DNA of 64,000 nucleotides, from NCBI GenBank assembly GCA_965277495.1, contig OZ255824.1, forward strand, positions 4,524,376-4,588,375. Reading direction: 5' to 3'. The stretch's first letter is position 1; each line of letters begins with the position of its first letter. The stretch comes from CAHJXG01 sp965277495. GTDB lineage: Bacteria > Pseudomonadota > Alphaproteobacteria > Acetobacterales > Acetobacteraceae. Shown here piece by piece: positions 1 to 7,688 of the stretch. Both the position numbers and the translations under genes were made by a program. The notes under the pieces were generated by a model. It worked only from the letters and a program-made list of their open reading frames with translations, did not search any database and was not told the origin of the DNA.

Positions 1-576
1 GAAAACCAGCCGATTGATGAAGTGGGCAACACTTTGCGGGTCATACCCGCGCTCGCGGAGGCGGCGGGCGAGTTCCGCGAACTCACCAGCGGCCTTCTCG
101 GTCGACCCCTGGCGCGTGACCACCGGCTTCCACTTGTCGGGATCAGTCCAGCACGCCTTGAGCAGCATGCGCGCCTGCGGGTCGCGCAGGTCTTCGAGAT
201 TGAAATCGCGGCGCTCGGCGACCGTGTTCGTCCAGTTCGTGCGGATGATGATCCGGTGCATGTCGGACGTGATCAGCAACGGCGGGTTCTCCAACGCGCC
301 AGCATACCGAAGAAGCTGCTCATGCGCCTTTTCCAAATCGCCGCCGCGCGACTTGTATTCCCAGCCGAAGCAGCCGCGCTTCCAGACATCGGCCCAGCCG
401 CCGCCGCCAGCAGCCTTCCTGACCCCCTTCTCGAAGGCGTAGATCGCGCCGGTCGGGTCGCTGTGCGGCGGCGGCACGTCGAGCAGCACGCAGAGGTCGA
501 GGAAGTGCGCCTTCGACGCGGCAGCCTCGTTGCGCGTGTTAGCCTGCCACGTGGAGATGAACGATTCGGGCGTCAT
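1..576 (-). CDS. N-terminal part of an MmeI-like class I DNA methyltransferase (truncated by window edge)
   Basis: The minus strand is open from an ATG at 576 to the left edge, giving 192 residues and no stop. The protein begins MTPESFISTWQ, followed by a segment with LCVLLDVPPP and then GWADVWKRGCFGWEYKS and LLITSDMHRIIIRTNWT. This order (short helical lead, LDVP segment, a CFGWEYK core, then an ITSD strand) is what I know from the N-terminal domain of MmeI/YeeA-type large DNA methyltransferases. Those proteins run to about 900 residues or more and carry helicase-spacer, N6-adenine methylase and target-recognition parts; all of that would lie outside the window. Such enzymes act in type IIL restriction-modification or BREX/DISARM-like defence. 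No partner gene is visible upstream on this strand. Family assignment is from memory of the motif order. Confidence 0.8.
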   Translation of the reverse strand, partial: MTPESFISTWQANTRNEAAASKAHFLDLCVLLDVPPPHSDPTGAIYAFEKGVRKAAGGGGWADVWKRGCFGWEYKSRGGDLEKAHEQLLRYAGALENPPLLITSDMHRIIIRTNWTNTVAERRDFNLEDLRDPQARMLLKACWTDPDKWKPVVTRQGSTEKAAGEFAELARRLRERGYDPQSVAHFINRLVF

Positions 577-736
577 CTTCCTGGGGTAGCGTTACCGGAG
601 AAGGTTGGAAACCGCTGCCGCACTACGCCCGCGATCCAAGTCTTGCGGATCGTTGGACATCATATGGCACTGGGTGTTGCACAACATCGCCTGCCGAACG
701 CCCACCCAACGCCGGCATCCCGCGTTCAGGGCCCGC

Positions 737-1780
737 TCAGGCAGCCGCGTCAACCTCATCCTCGCCAAGGTCGGCGGCCCCGCTTCCGCTGCGCCACGAC
801 AGGGCTTGGAGGGCCGAGACCGGCGCAGTTTCCAACTGAGCATGCCCGACCTCGGCCAGGACAACGTCTAACGGACTGCTAAGCTCATTGCACTGAAGGA
901 GCCGTCCCGAGCGGCGCGTCGCGCCCGCCATTTCCGCAATTCGCCACAGGCCCGGCCCGGCGCTCTCGATTGCGGCCAGCATCAACGGCTCGCTGTCGCG
1001 GACGAAGTACACCTCCTGTCCCAATATGAATTGGAAAATATGGCTCTCGCCGCCGTCGCCGATCCCGGCCAGGCAGTTCTGCAACTGCTTGCCGAGGCGG
1101 AATAGCTCGGCCAGGTGCTGCACGTGCCGCCACCCGTCCGGGCAGCGGAAGGGCTGCGGCGGCGCGCTAGCACGTCCGAGGTCGCTCGTGATCCGACGAG
1201 CCAACGCGCGCCATCCCGAGCCCAGCGGAAGCGCTTCGAGGTCGACCGATAGCCCAGTCGCACGGAGGAAAGATACCAGGCTTCGCACGACGTTCAGGCT
1301 GTCATTGGACCGTCCGATGGTCGTCCGGAAAGCTAGCAGGACAGGATCGGCGACAACGGTTTCGACTATCCGCAGAAAGGCTTCGCTCACCGGCTCGGTG
1401 CTACTGAGCAGCAGATCGGACGCTGGTCCGCAAAGACATTCGTTCAAACGTCGGTAAAACGCATGGGGCATCGCCTGATCGCCGAGGCGCTCGAACGAAC
1501 CGTATAGGCGAGCGTGAACGTTCGGTATGGCCCGTGCGACAAGATCGCGGATGTCTTGGACATCGACATGAGCCGCGATGGTTTGCTGGTCGAGGCCCTG
1601 CTCAATTGCAGAGGAGATGTACGCCGCAAGGCCATGAACCACTTTGCGGGGTGCCAGGGCAAAGCGGTAGCCGAGATTTGGACGAGCGAGGATCAGGGCG
1701 GCGACGGCAGATGAATGCGGTCCCCACACGGCCGTGATCATAGGAGAGGTCTCGGTAGAAGTGCCAAATGGGTGTGCCAT
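737..1780 (-). CDS. Hypothetical protein with a PcfJ-like C-terminal segment
   Basis: A 347-residue open frame; an alternative ATG lies 13 codons in (1741), beginning MITAVWGP. I do not recognise the protein as a whole. Residues about 205-300 contain a helix with FRLGKQLQNCLAG, then a predicted strand pair (IFQFILGQEVYFVRD) and a segment ending in LWRIAEMAGATRR. The layout of an L-x-LG-x-x-L-x-N-C helix followed by strands resembles the core of PcfJ-like proteins found on plasmids and phages. That likeness is weak and I do not assign a function. It stands alone between the methyltransferase gene and a divergent secreted-protein gene, with 160 bases to the former. No good ribosome binding site separates the two start candidates. 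Confidence 0.6.
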   Translation of the reverse strand: MAHPFGTSTETSPMITAVWGPHSSAVAALILARPNLGYRFALAPRKVVHGLAAYISSAIEQGLDQQTIAAHVDVQDIRDLVARAIPNVHARLYGSFERLGDQAMPHAFYRRLNECLCGPASDLLLSSTEPVSEAFLRIVETVVADPVLLAFRTTIGRSNDSLNVVRSLVSFLRATGLSVDLEALPLGSGWRALARRITSDLGRASAPPQPFRCPDGWRHVQHLAELFRLGKQLQNCLAGIGDGGESHIFQFILGQEVYFVRDSEPLMLAAIESAGPGLWRIAEMAGATRRSGRLLQCNELSSPLDVVLAEVGHAQLETAPVSALQALSWRSGSGAADLGEDEVDAAA

Positions 1781-1964
1781 TCACCTTGGCTACAACGGAT
1801 TCCCAATCTGTCTAGTCTCATTGCATTCCCGATATCAATGTTGTGATCGGGCGAGGCCAGCGCATGGTGTAGGCCGGGATCAACAAGGCGGCGGGCATCG
1901 TCATATAGCTTCGGCATGCAGGCTCCGCAGCATGGGCGACGCAAAGCCGGTAAGGGAATTCCGA

Positions 1965-2195
1965 ATGTTCAGAATGGCTTTGTTGATCACCGTCATCTCG
2001 GCAGGCAGCGCCCATGCAGAAACGCGGCGATTTTTCGACGCTGCCGGACACACACAAGGGCGGTCCGAGAGCCAGGGCAAGGTCACCCGCTATTACGGTG
2101 CCGATGGTCGCCCGATTGGCCGGTCCGAGATTGGTCCAGGCGGAGTCACTCGGCACTACGATAGGGACGGCCACCCGGAGGGTGAGACGAGGTAG
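1965..2195 (+). CDS. Small secreted protein of tandem YD-like repeats
   Basis: The frame is open further upstream, but the ATG at 1965 is the sensible start: AAGGGA lies about 8 bases before it, and the product then opens with a short signal peptide, MFRMALLITVISAGSAHA, cut after AHA. The mature part of about 58 residues is almost entirely three repeats of about 21 residues. Each starts TRRFFDAAG, TRYYGADG or TRHYDRDG and carries a G-R-S-E-like turn in the first two copies. The T-R-[YFH]-[YF]-x-x-[DA]-G pattern is like the YD/RHS repeat of much larger secreted proteins, but here it forms a whole tiny protein. It is probably periplasmic or surface exposed. Function unknown. Confidence 0.6.
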   Translation: MFRMALLITVISAGSAHAETRRFFDAAGHTQGRSESQGKVTRYYGADGRPIGRSEIGPGGVTRHYDRDGHPEGETR

Positions 2196-2489
2196 GCAAC
2201 TGTCTGACCCCGCCAAGCCCGGCAGTTGTGTCCGAATCAGTGCTAGTCGTAGTGCGTAACAGCCTGCAATATGTTTCGGTGACCGATGCTCGAACCTAGC
2301 GGGAGAAGCCCCAAAGGCCAACTCCGCCCGTCTGCCATGCGTTTCTAACCCCCATGCATCCGGCAAAGAGGCAAGGCGGCGCGTGACGCAGAATTCCTTG
2401 TGCCGGCAGCCTCGACCACCGCTGCTACATTCATGGATCGCCCGCCGCAGATCGCCCATGTTGGCCCGAGCAGACGGCTTTGAGGTTGC

Positions 2490-3140
2490 TTACCAATCGT
2501 CGCTTTTCCGGTGGTGCGTCTCGCTGCCCGGCAGGTTGCGGTTTCCAGGCACGGTCGCGATGTCTCGGTTGGCGGGCGGGGCTACAGGCGTCTCGTCGGA
2601 GCCGGCCGTTTCCATTGCCCGGCGCATGCTGCGCGCCTGATCGGCGCTCTTGCTACTCATGCCCACCGTCACCGTGACTCTTTTCTTGCTCGCGTCATAG
2701 TCCTGGGCCAGCACCATCACGCCATACAATGTGCCCGATGCAAAGCTGGACTGAGCTTGGGTCAAAATATCAACGGAATCGCGTGTGGTCGCGTCGTCGA
2801 CGGGGGCTCCATCCGCACCAGCCGTAGTTTTGCTCTTTTCCATGTCGGACTGAACATGTGTGACGAAGCTGGTGGAACTCTGGCGCATGAAAGCGACCAT
2901 CTTTGCCTTGGCACGTTCCTCGGCGATTACTTTGGCGTTTTCGATGCCACGCTGGTCAGCGATGCGCACTGGTTGGCTGATGTGGGTGTAGATGCGCCAG
3001 CCTTGCGGGGTTTGCTCATAGGTAGGACCGTCTACTGGATCGTTTTCCCAAAAAAAAGAGCCAGGACCCGTCGCTGTCACCTCGCCCGCATGAAGTGGGG
3101 ATGCGAGCAGGAGACCAAGAATAATGAAAGGATAGCGCAT
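2490..3140 (-). CDS. Secreted protein of unknown function, partner of the upstream large secreted protein
   Basis: A 216-residue protein with a clear signal peptide (MRYPFIILGLLLASPLHA). The mature part holds a strand-rich opening, GWRIYTHISQPV, then a helical stretch with ENAKVIAEERAKAKMVAFMRQ, an acidic and Thr/Asp-rich linker, and a second strand segment, GVMVLAQDYDASKKRVTVTVGMSS. The tail of about 45 residues is Pro/Asn/Arg-rich and looks disordered. The helix with repeated A-x-x-x-A-K followed by strands resembles LPP20/FlgT-type periplasmic domains, but I would not name it. It starts 9 bases after the stop of the 602-residue secreted protein, so the two are almost certainly one transcript. 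Base composition is visibly less GC-rich than the chromosomal genes further right. Confidence 0.75.
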   Translation of the reverse strand: MRYPFIILGLLLASPLHAGEVTATGPGSFFWENDPVDGPTYEQTPQGWRIYTHISQPVRIADQRGIENAKVIAEERAKAKMVAFMRQSSTSFVTHVQSDMEKSKTTAGADGAPVDDATTRDSVDILTQAQSSFASGTLYGVMVLAQDYDASKKRVTVTVGMSSKSADQARSMRRAMETAGSDETPVAPPANRDIATVPGNRNLPGSETHHRKSDDW

Positions 3141-3149
3141 TGTCTGCTC

Positions 3150-4958
3150 CTATTTTGGCATGGTGAGTTGAGCGGATTGATCCAGCTTGTCGCAAGCGGT
3201 GCCCTGGTCGACGGGACCATGAAAGAGGTCAAGCAGCACGCCAGACTTGCCTCGGGCACTGCGGTCAGTGAAGGTCTGCGTGGCATAAGCAGCAATACGG
3301 TCAGTCTTGTCCAAGTTGATCGATGCGATTGGGACGATTGCGCGCACGATCCTGGTGGAGTCGAAGAGATAACTCTCCAGGACGGACGGACCTTTGAGGT
3401 CCAGTTTTAGCGGAAGAAGGTCATAAGCGACGGAAGGTGGCCTTACTTGTCCAGTCGAATTGAGCCGTATTTCCGGATAGTATGGCGGCACGAAGGTCAC
3501 GTTGATCGCGGGTACGACACTACACAGAGAGTCCGCTCCATCCGTGCCGGTCGGCTGGCCATTTTTATCAAGGAAACGGATCACCAGAGTGGTTAGACCA
3601 TAGGCAAGGTTAGGAGCCTTGGGAAAGATGAACGATGTGCCATATTCGCCGAGAGGCAGTTCATAGCAGTCCGCAGTCTGCCCGTAGATGCAGAATCTGG
3701 CAGATTGATTTACACCGCGCTCGGTTCCCGGCCGCAAGTTATTTTGGAGAGCCTCATAGGTGTCAAACAACACCGCTTGTGTACCCTCAGTGGTCTCTGG
3801 TGAGCATGTCTTTAGTCCGCATTGAGGATTGATTGTTGGTGCGAATGTCTTCTCGCGACCATAGGCATTACGTGTTCTATGCTCAGCGATGGCAGCAAGC
3901 CCTGACTTCAAGCTGTTGATGAAGGCGGGTGAGAACCGGATGGCAAAGTCGATATAGAGGTGATCGATGTCGTTCTCGGGCAGGCTGACTTTCTTAATCG
4001 CAATATCGAGATCATCAGCAGGATAGCCACGAAATAGCCGGTCGAACAGTTCGCCTTTGACTTTCCTGTTGGCGGCGATGCTGTCTCGGTTGGCGGCGAT
4101 GGACTGGCCGGAAACGCTGGCAGAGCCGCCCTTCGTGATGCCGATGAAGTTGACCATTCGCGAGGCGGAGACGGTGATGTCGGCCTCCACGGCATATTGC
4201 CGGTTCTCGACAAAGCTGTGGGTTTCGTTGAACGCCTCGATGTAGCCGTTCATCGTACTGAGAATATTATTTCGTGTGACGTCGTCGTTGCTGATGGCCC
4301 GGTCGACCACAATCAACTGCTGCATCGTCTGTTGCAGCGCCTGGCGGATCGCATCAGTGCGGGCTTCGCTCGTCGTGGCTCCATGACCGATGACATGCAC
4401 CGTCTTATTGGGCGGTGGCGTCGTGACGGGTTGTAGCTCCACGACGGCATGGGCGGCCGGTGAAGGTGTATTGGGCGGCGGCGCTTGATTTGCGAATGGA
4501 TCGTCGCTGTCTGCGGCAAGGGACTCAATCGGTGTAGGGTTCGGTATCCGGCTGTTGCGGCCGGCGGCGGCACGAGGGTTCGCGCGCGTGGTTGCGGGGG
4601 GTGTTGTGAATGTGTCATCGCCTGTCGGGTCAACGGCGCGCTGGCGCGTGGCCGGGGGTTGCTGCTGCGGCGGCGCGTACTGTGCCGGCCGCGTTGGCGT
4701 CCGCCGCTGATCTTGTGGGTAAACCGGCTGACTCGGAGCATACTGCTGAGGTTGAGCATAGGAAGGCGGATATTGCGGACGTGGTTGGTATTGCGGTTGC
4801 GGCTGGTAGGACGGCTGCTGTTGCGGACGAATGTTGTTAAGCAAATTCCCCACAATGCCGCCGATACCGCCCTGGCTTTGTAGAAAAGACTGTGCGCGGG
4901 CGTCATTGCTGGCAATCACCGCAACGCCAGCTAAGGCAATGAACCGGACTTTCCTCAT
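3150..4958 (-). CDS. Large secreted protein with Pro/Gln-rich linker and FlgT-like alpha/beta domain
   Basis: A 602-residue protein. Residues 1-22 form a signal peptide ending NDARA. Residues about 25-180 are a low-complexity Gln/Pro/Tyr-rich stretch (QPQYQPRPQYPPSY) typical of a flexible envelope tether. Residues about 187-280 form an alpha/beta unit: strand KTVHVIGHGATTSEARTDAI, a long helix, strand-helix, then QYAVEADITVSASRMVNFIG. This order matches the small domain found in FlgT and related envelope proteins (V-x-G-x-G-x-x-x-x-E-A-R-x-x-A-I, then Y-x-V). The remaining 300 residues (IDFAIRFSPAFINSL onward) are unknown, with paired cysteines such as CGLKTC and CIYGQTADC. It is the first gene of a two-gene transcript with the next secreted protein. 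It is probably periplasmic; function unknown. Confidence 0.8.
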   Translation of the reverse strand: MRKVRFIALAGVAVIASNDARAQSFLQSQGGIGGIVGNLLNNIRPQQQPSYQPQPQYQPRPQYPPSYAQPQQYAPSQPVYPQDQRRTPTRPAQYAPPQQQPPATRQRAVDPTGDDTFTTPPATTRANPRAAAGRNSRIPNPTPIESLAADSDDPFANQAPPPNTPSPAAHAVVELQPVTTPPPNKTVHVIGHGATTSEARTDAIRQALQQTMQQLIVVDRAISNDDVTRNNILSTMNGYIEAFNETHSFVENRQYAVEADITVSASRMVNFIGITKGGSASVSGQSIAANRDSIAANRKVKGELFDRLFRGYPADDLDIAIKKVSLPENDIDHLYIDFAIRFSPAFINSLKSGLAAIAEHRTRNAYGREKTFAPTINPQCGLKTCSPETTEGTQAVLFDTYEALQNNLRPGTERGVNQSARFCIYGQTADCYELPLGEYGTSFIFPKAPNLAYGLTTLVIRFLDKNGQPTGTDGADSLCSVVPAINVTFVPPYYPEIRLNSTGQVRPPSVAYDLLPLKLDLKGPSVLESYLFDSTRIVRAIVPIASINLDKTDRIAAYATQTFTDRSARGKSGVLLDLFHGPVDQGTACDKLDQSAQLTMPK

Positions 4959-5773
4959 TACGTTTTCTCAATCAAGAAGTAGAACACAACACACTAAGAT
5001 CACGCCTCCGACGATGGCTCGATGCCCGAACACTCGACAGAGTAAATATTGCACATTATAATATGTTGCTATGAAGTACGTATGCCTTGCTGGTTGCTTT
5101 CAGCGAAAACTCCAGCAATGTCCTTCTACCTTCCTGATCGATACACGGCTACATTCAAAAGGGAAATATGCAAAATGATCTTATGCCGTTGTCCAACCCG
5201 TGCCGCACTCCTTCGGTTACGGTCGTATGCGAGACATGGATGCAGGCAGATGCAGAAAACGCCGATCAGCAAGGTGAAAAACGCCGGGCCGTAGCTGTAG
5301 CCGGGCAGCGCGGCAGGACCGGCAGTTTCAACGTCGGTCGACGTGGGCCAGAGCAGTGACTACGGCAAGCGCCGCTCGTTAGGTTACTGACAAGGCATAT
5401 CCGGCACTATCCGACCGACCAGCTTGCCGAAATACTCGGGCATCCCGTCTATGACGGCACATCCAACCAGCGGGTGAACTCGGCTGCCATCGGCGCGGAG
5501 TGTAGCCGCTATCATTCCATCAATGATCTGGTCGGTCAGCTTTGGCGCTGTCCGAGGTTCTTTGGATCGATGGCGGCAGCGAGGTGTTTCTGCAATATGC
5601 CGTTGCGCCGGTCCGACTACTCTCTTAGGGCCGGGCTTGGATCACTCGGGTCAATTGCCCGGCTTGGCGTGGGTGGCTTCGTGTGGGGGCCACACTGCTT
5701 GGTGTCCATCGCCGCCGTCCGCACGACCGTGAAGCCCATGAAACATCCGGCGGCACCGTCTCCGGCCGTTAGG
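4959..5773. other. Intergenic stretch with possible decayed reading frames
   Basis: About 815 bases without a gene I can defend. The first 150 bases upstream of the secreted-protein operon are AT-rich (TATAATATG near 5055) and may hold its promoter. Further right, two minus-strand frames look partly coding and overlap out of frame: 5617-5739 starts MGFTVVRTAAMD, and 5384-5641 has no ATG at its head and contains KEPRTAPKLTDQIIDGMIAA and ends RIVPDMPCQ. They may be pieces of one frameshifted gene cut by the IS481 element that begins at 5774, or chance openings in GC-rich DNA. Confidence 0.35.
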
Positions 5774-6781
5774 TGTTCAGTCCCGGAGTATGGTGGTGCA
5801 AGCTTATCCCTGACCCGTCAGCAGGAAGATGCAGCATGGCAGCAGTTCTTCACGGCAGCGCCCGAACAACGCCGCGCGTTCGAGCCGAACTCCAAGCAGC
5901 GCAAACGTCGTCTCGCGCCCTCGCCGCCCAATACGGCCTCAACCCCAAAACCGTGCTGAAATGGCGCAAGCGCACCATCACCGTCGATGCCCCAATGGGA
6001 CCAAAACCCCGCAGCACCGTGCTGACCGAGGCCGAGGAGGCCATCATCGTCGAGTTCAGGCGCCGCACCCTGCTGCCGCTCGATGACGTGCTCGGCTGCC
6101 TGCGTGATACCATCCCCAGGCTTACCCGGAGCTCACTTCATCGCTGCCTCGTCCGTCATGATATCTCCCGTCTGCCCCAAGACGAGAATACCAGCTCAAA
6201 ACGCAAGACGTTCAAGGAAACCAAGATCGGCTACGTCCACATCGACAGCGCCCAGTTCAGATCGGCCGAGGGCAAGACACACATGTTCCTCGCCATCGAT
6301 CGCATGTCCAAGTTTGTCTATGTCGAGTTCCACGCGACCGCCGAAATGGCCACCGGCGGCAGCTTCATGCGTGGCGTCGTCGCAGCGTTCCCCTACCAGA
6401 TCCACACCGTGCTCACCGACAACGGCGTCGCGTTCACCAAGAACGCCTCAACCAAGTGGGACGGCATGCGCCACGTATTCGACCGCGTGTGCGACGAGCA
6501 CGGCATTGAGCACAGACTCACCAAACCCTACCATCCTTGGACGAATGGCCAGGCCGAGCGCATGAACCGGACCGTCAAGGATGCCACGGTCAAGGCGTTC
6601 CACTACGAAACCACCAAGGCCCTGTGCGCCCATGTCCTGGCGTTCGTCGCTGCCTACAACTTCGCTAAACACCTCAAAGCACTCCGATGGCAAACACCGT
6701 TCCAAACCATCTGCGACGCCTGGAAAACCGATCCCGCACCGTTCAAGATCAACCCGCACCATCTCACTTCGGGACTATACA
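5774..6781 (+). mobile_element. IS481-family insertion sequence
   Basis: A 1008-bp element bounded by imperfect terminal inverted repeats at 5774-5802 and 6753-6781. Both read TGT at the tip and share AGTCCCG and TGGTGC, with 21 of 29 positions matching when I align them by eye. The TGT ends and the single DDE transposase frame are as expected for the IS481 family. No target duplication is visible: the left flank ends GTTAGG and the right flank begins CCGTCC. The right end lies in the last codons of a minus-strand gene, whose stop codon (5775-numbered equivalent at 6775-6777) comes from the element itself. One flank has probably been deleted or rearranged since insertion. Confidence 0.8.
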
Positions 6782-7023
6782 CCGTCCTGCTCGAACCAGT
6801 AGTCATGCATCCTACGCAGGAAGCCCGCACTAATCGGATCGGCTCTCGACGACAACACGGTGTCGATGTGACAATGTGGGCACAGTGCGGTCGTCTCGGA
6901 CGCATCAACCCACTCGACCACCTCCAAACCGTCAAAGGTCTCCTGGCAGTAAAGGCAGCCGCATGGTCCACCTGCCTCCACCACGGATCGATTGTTCAAC
7001 GAGCGTACATGAGCCGCATGTAG
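5836..7023 (+). CDS. IS481-family transposase reading through the element end
   Basis: The start at 5836 (MAAVLHGSARTTPRV) follows an AGGAAG ribosome binding site. Residues 1-100 form a helix-turn-helix region (ALAAQYGLNPKTVLKWRKR). The integrase-type catalytic core follows, with the first Asp in GYVHIDSAQ, the second in VLTDNGVAFT and the Glu in WTNGQAERMNR, so all three DDE residues are present. IS481 transposases are about 315 residues and end near PHHLxxGL; here that point is reached at the right inverted repeat (6753-6781) and no stop follows, so the frame runs about 80 residues into flanking DNA and stops at 7023. In some family members the stop is supplied by the duplicated target. That flank seems lost here, which may impair the enzyme. 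Confidence 0.85.
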   Translation: MAAVLHGSARTTPRVRAELQAAQTSSRALAAQYGLNPKTVLKWRKRTITVDAPMGPKPRSTVLTEAEEAIIVEFRRRTLLPLDDVLGCLRDTIPRLTRSSLHRCLVRHDISRLPQDENTSSKRKTFKETKIGYVHIDSAQFRSAEGKTHMFLAIDRMSKFVYVEFHATAEMATGGSFMRGVVAAFPYQIHTVLTDNGVAFTKNASTKWDGMRHVFDRVCDEHGIEHRLTKPYHPWTNGQAERMNRTVKDATVKAFHYETTKALCAHVLAFVAAYNFAKHLKALRWQTPFQTICDAWKTDPAPFKINPHHLTSGLYTVLLEPVVMHPTQEARTNRIGSRRQHGVDVTMWAQCGRLGRINPLDHLQTVKGLLAVKAAAWSTCLHHGSIVQRAYMSRM

Positions 7024-7203
7024 GTTGTCCTCGGTCCCAGCCGCCATCGCCGAGGCTTTTGCCTGCGCCCGAGTCCGTTGGTCCAGTGCTCGCTCAATCA
7101 TGGCGGCATAGTGCCATCGCAAAGGAGTGCTGGGCGTGTCCGCCGTGGGTGCCGTCACGTCTTCGCCCGGTTCCGTCGGTGCCATTTCACGATCCTCGGT
7201 CAT
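6775..7203 (-). CDS. Small cytoplasmic protein with a split CxxC...CPHC zinc-ribbon-like motif
   Basis: The start at 7203 (MTEDREMAPTEPGED) is chosen because the upstream extension looks non-coding. The 142-residue product has a disordered acidic head, a helix with RTRAQAKASAMAAGT, and a C-terminal half of about 60 residues with GCLYCQETFDGLEVVEWVD, then ALCPHCHIDTVLSS and FLRRMHDYWFEQDGV. The CxxC and CPHC pairs probably bind zinc. This ending resembles a conserved family of small cytoplasmic proteins of unknown function in proteobacteria, which usually stop just after the MHDYWF segment. Here the stop codon lies inside the right inverted repeat of the IS481 element, so the last few residues were altered by the insertion but the core is intact. 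Confidence 0.7.
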   Translation of the reverse strand: MTEDREMAPTEPGEDVTAPTADTPSTPLRWHYAAMIERALDQRTRAQAKASAMAAGTEDNLHAAHVRSLNNRSVVEAGGPCGCLYCQETFDGLEVVEWVDASETTALCPHCHIDTVLSSRADPISAGFLRRMHDYWFEQDGV

Positions 7204-7407
7204 CGCGTCAAAGCATATGACTGTTGCATGCTCGACCACGTTGGTGCTCGCCCTCCGGCGGGACAGCACGCACGTCGGCAACAACTTCCAGGCGGCATCA
7301 CGGTCGAATGACCCACAGCCGTCTGCTTGTGGCCATAGGCGAGAGCGCTGCTGGCCGAGAGACGGTGCGCTGGCCGCCAGGATGTCGGGGGTATGGAGAG
7401 CCGGCCC

Positions 7408-7635
7408 TTAGTTGCTTAATTCGTCTATCGTCGGGCTGACGAATGGCGATGGCATAGAGAGAACATGCTCGGCGATCTCCCGCGCCTCGGCTTCGGATTT
7501 GCCCTCGGCCGGCAGGCGGTCCATCGCTATCGTCAACATAAAATCCATGATCCAGGCGCTCAACTCCGCCTTCGACCGCCCGACGGGGAAGGTTCCGGCC
7601 ACGGTCTGCCCGGCTTCTATGATCCGCTCCGTCAT
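7408..7635 (-). CDS. Small hypothetical protein
   Basis: The frame extends to 7716, but the ATG at 7635 (MTERIIEAGQTVAG) gives the more protein-like 75-residue product. It has a central amphipathic helix (ELSAWIMDFMLTIAMDRL) and a second helix with SEAEAREIAEHVL. No motif known to me. It is divergent from the gene that starts at 7689, leaving about 50 bases for promoters. Function unknown. Confidence 0.45.
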   Translation of the reverse strand: MTERIIEAGQTVAGTFPVGRSKAELSAWIMDFMLTIAMDRLPAEGKSEAEAREIAEHVLSMPSPFVSPTIDELSN

Positions 7636-7688
7636 GTCGTCATCGGTCTCAGCGGTCGGGGGTTTACCTCCCTGATTGCGGCAACCAG

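Noticed and set aside
22..882. Long plus-strand frame of 286 residues
   Set aside because: It is antisense to the MmeI-like gene and to the end of the 737-1780 gene. Its sequence is Arg/Ala/Pro-rich without domain character.
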